Assembly: GCA_012514835.1 (NCBI GenBank)
Contig: JAAYZM010000121.1
Location: 1-5,879 of the forward strand
Reading direction: 5' to 3'
Source of the DNA: Actinomycetales bacterium
GTDB taxonomy: Bacteria > Actinomycetota > Actinomycetes > Actinomycetales > Cellulomonadaceae
DNA: 5,879 nucleotides
The notes under the pieces were generated by a model, which did not search any database, was not told the DNA's origin, and saw nothing but the letters and a program-made list of their open reading frames with translations. Positions 5,635 through 5,879 of this stretch are shown here, in pieces. Numbering within the stretch: the first letter of the stretch is position 1; the number at the start of each line of letters is the position of its first letter. Both the position numbers and the translations under genes were made by a program.

Positions 5635-5879
5635 TTACCGCGCCGAGCCGTAGACGCCGCGGTCCTGGTCGCGCACGAGCTCCCCGCCCGCGAGCTCGAT
5701 CACGCGCTTGCGCATCTGGTCCACGATCTCGTCGTCGTGCGTGGCCATCACCACGGTGGTGCCCGTGCGGTTGATGCGGTCGAGCAGGCGCATGATGCCG
5801 AGCGAGGTGGACGGGTCGAGGTTTCCCGTGGGCTCATCCGCGAGCAGGATGTCGGGGCGGTTGACGAAGGCGCGCGCGA
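5635..5879 (-). CDS. ftsE: Cell-division ATP-binding protein FtsE, C-terminal part (runs off right edge)
   Basis: This is the nucleotide-binding subunit of the FtsEX ABC-type complex, which uses ATP to drive FtsX and so control wall hydrolases at the septum. Only the last 80 codons lie in the window; the Walker A motif and ABC signature are outside. In the visible part, residues 10-15 are the Walker B segment ILLADE with the catalytic glutamate, followed by the D-loop (GNLD, 18-21). MATHD (44-48) contains the switch histidine. The protein ends RGVYGSAR and a TAA stop at 5637-5635. The ADEPTGNLD form is typical of the FtsE/LolD/MacB branch of ABC ATPases. Identity as FtsE rather than another branch member rests on ftsX starting 8 bases after the stop. 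Nothing visible suggests loss of function. Confidence 0.95.
   Translation of the reverse strand, partial: ARAFVNRPDILLADEPTGNLDPSTSLGIMRLLDRINRTGTTVVMATHDDEIVDQMRKRVIELAGGELVRDQDRGVYGSAR

Noticed and set aside
3722..5653. 643-codon open frame on the plus strand opposite ftsX and the peptidase
   Set aside because: It is antisense to two clearly recognised genes and Ser/Arg-rich early with low-complexity charged sequence later. Long antisense frames are expected in high-GC DNA.

Overview
The window is high-GC DNA with every supported gene on the minus strand. The gene set (ftsE, ftsX, a secreted coiled-coil M23 peptidase, smpB) and the frequent GTG starts point to an actinomycete, most likely order Micrococcales (Cellulomonas-like). 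That placement is inferred from gene order and protein style, not from a marker gene. Coding is almost continuous: the only non-coding gaps are 8, 10 and 71 bases.

Read in the direction of transcription (high to low coordinates), the layout is as follows. The C-terminal 80 codons of ftsE enter at the right edge (5879-5635). ftsX is at 5626-4700. A secreted coiled-coil M23 (LytM) peptidase is at 4689-3364. A 71-base spacer with a GC-rich inverted repeat lies at 3363-3293. smpB is at 3292-2822. A complete DUF2207 membrane protein is at 2825-927. A second, paralogous DUF2207 gene runs from 930 off the left edge at base 1.

Two functional blocks are visible. The first is a cell-division and wall-remodelling block: FtsE (ATPase) and FtsX (membrane transducer with an extracellular domain), followed 10 bases later by a secreted hydrolase whose long coiled coil and intact zinc motifs fit a hydrolase gated by FtsEX. 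The second is smpB, the tmRNA partner in ribosome rescue. It is joined through a 4-base GTGA overlap to a DUF2207 gene, which is joined through another GTGA overlap to a second DUF2207 gene. The tight spacing suggests co-transcription, with the smpB spacer the only plausible site for an internal promoter or processing signal.

Most of the window is conserved actinobacterial housekeeping DNA, with no mobile element, CRISPR array or RNA gene visible. The least understood part is the tandem pair of DUF2207 proteins. Each has an exported domain with a conserved cysteine pair, and the complete copy ends in a polyglycine tail predicted to be cytoplasmic, whose codons also supply the ribosome-binding site of the next gene.
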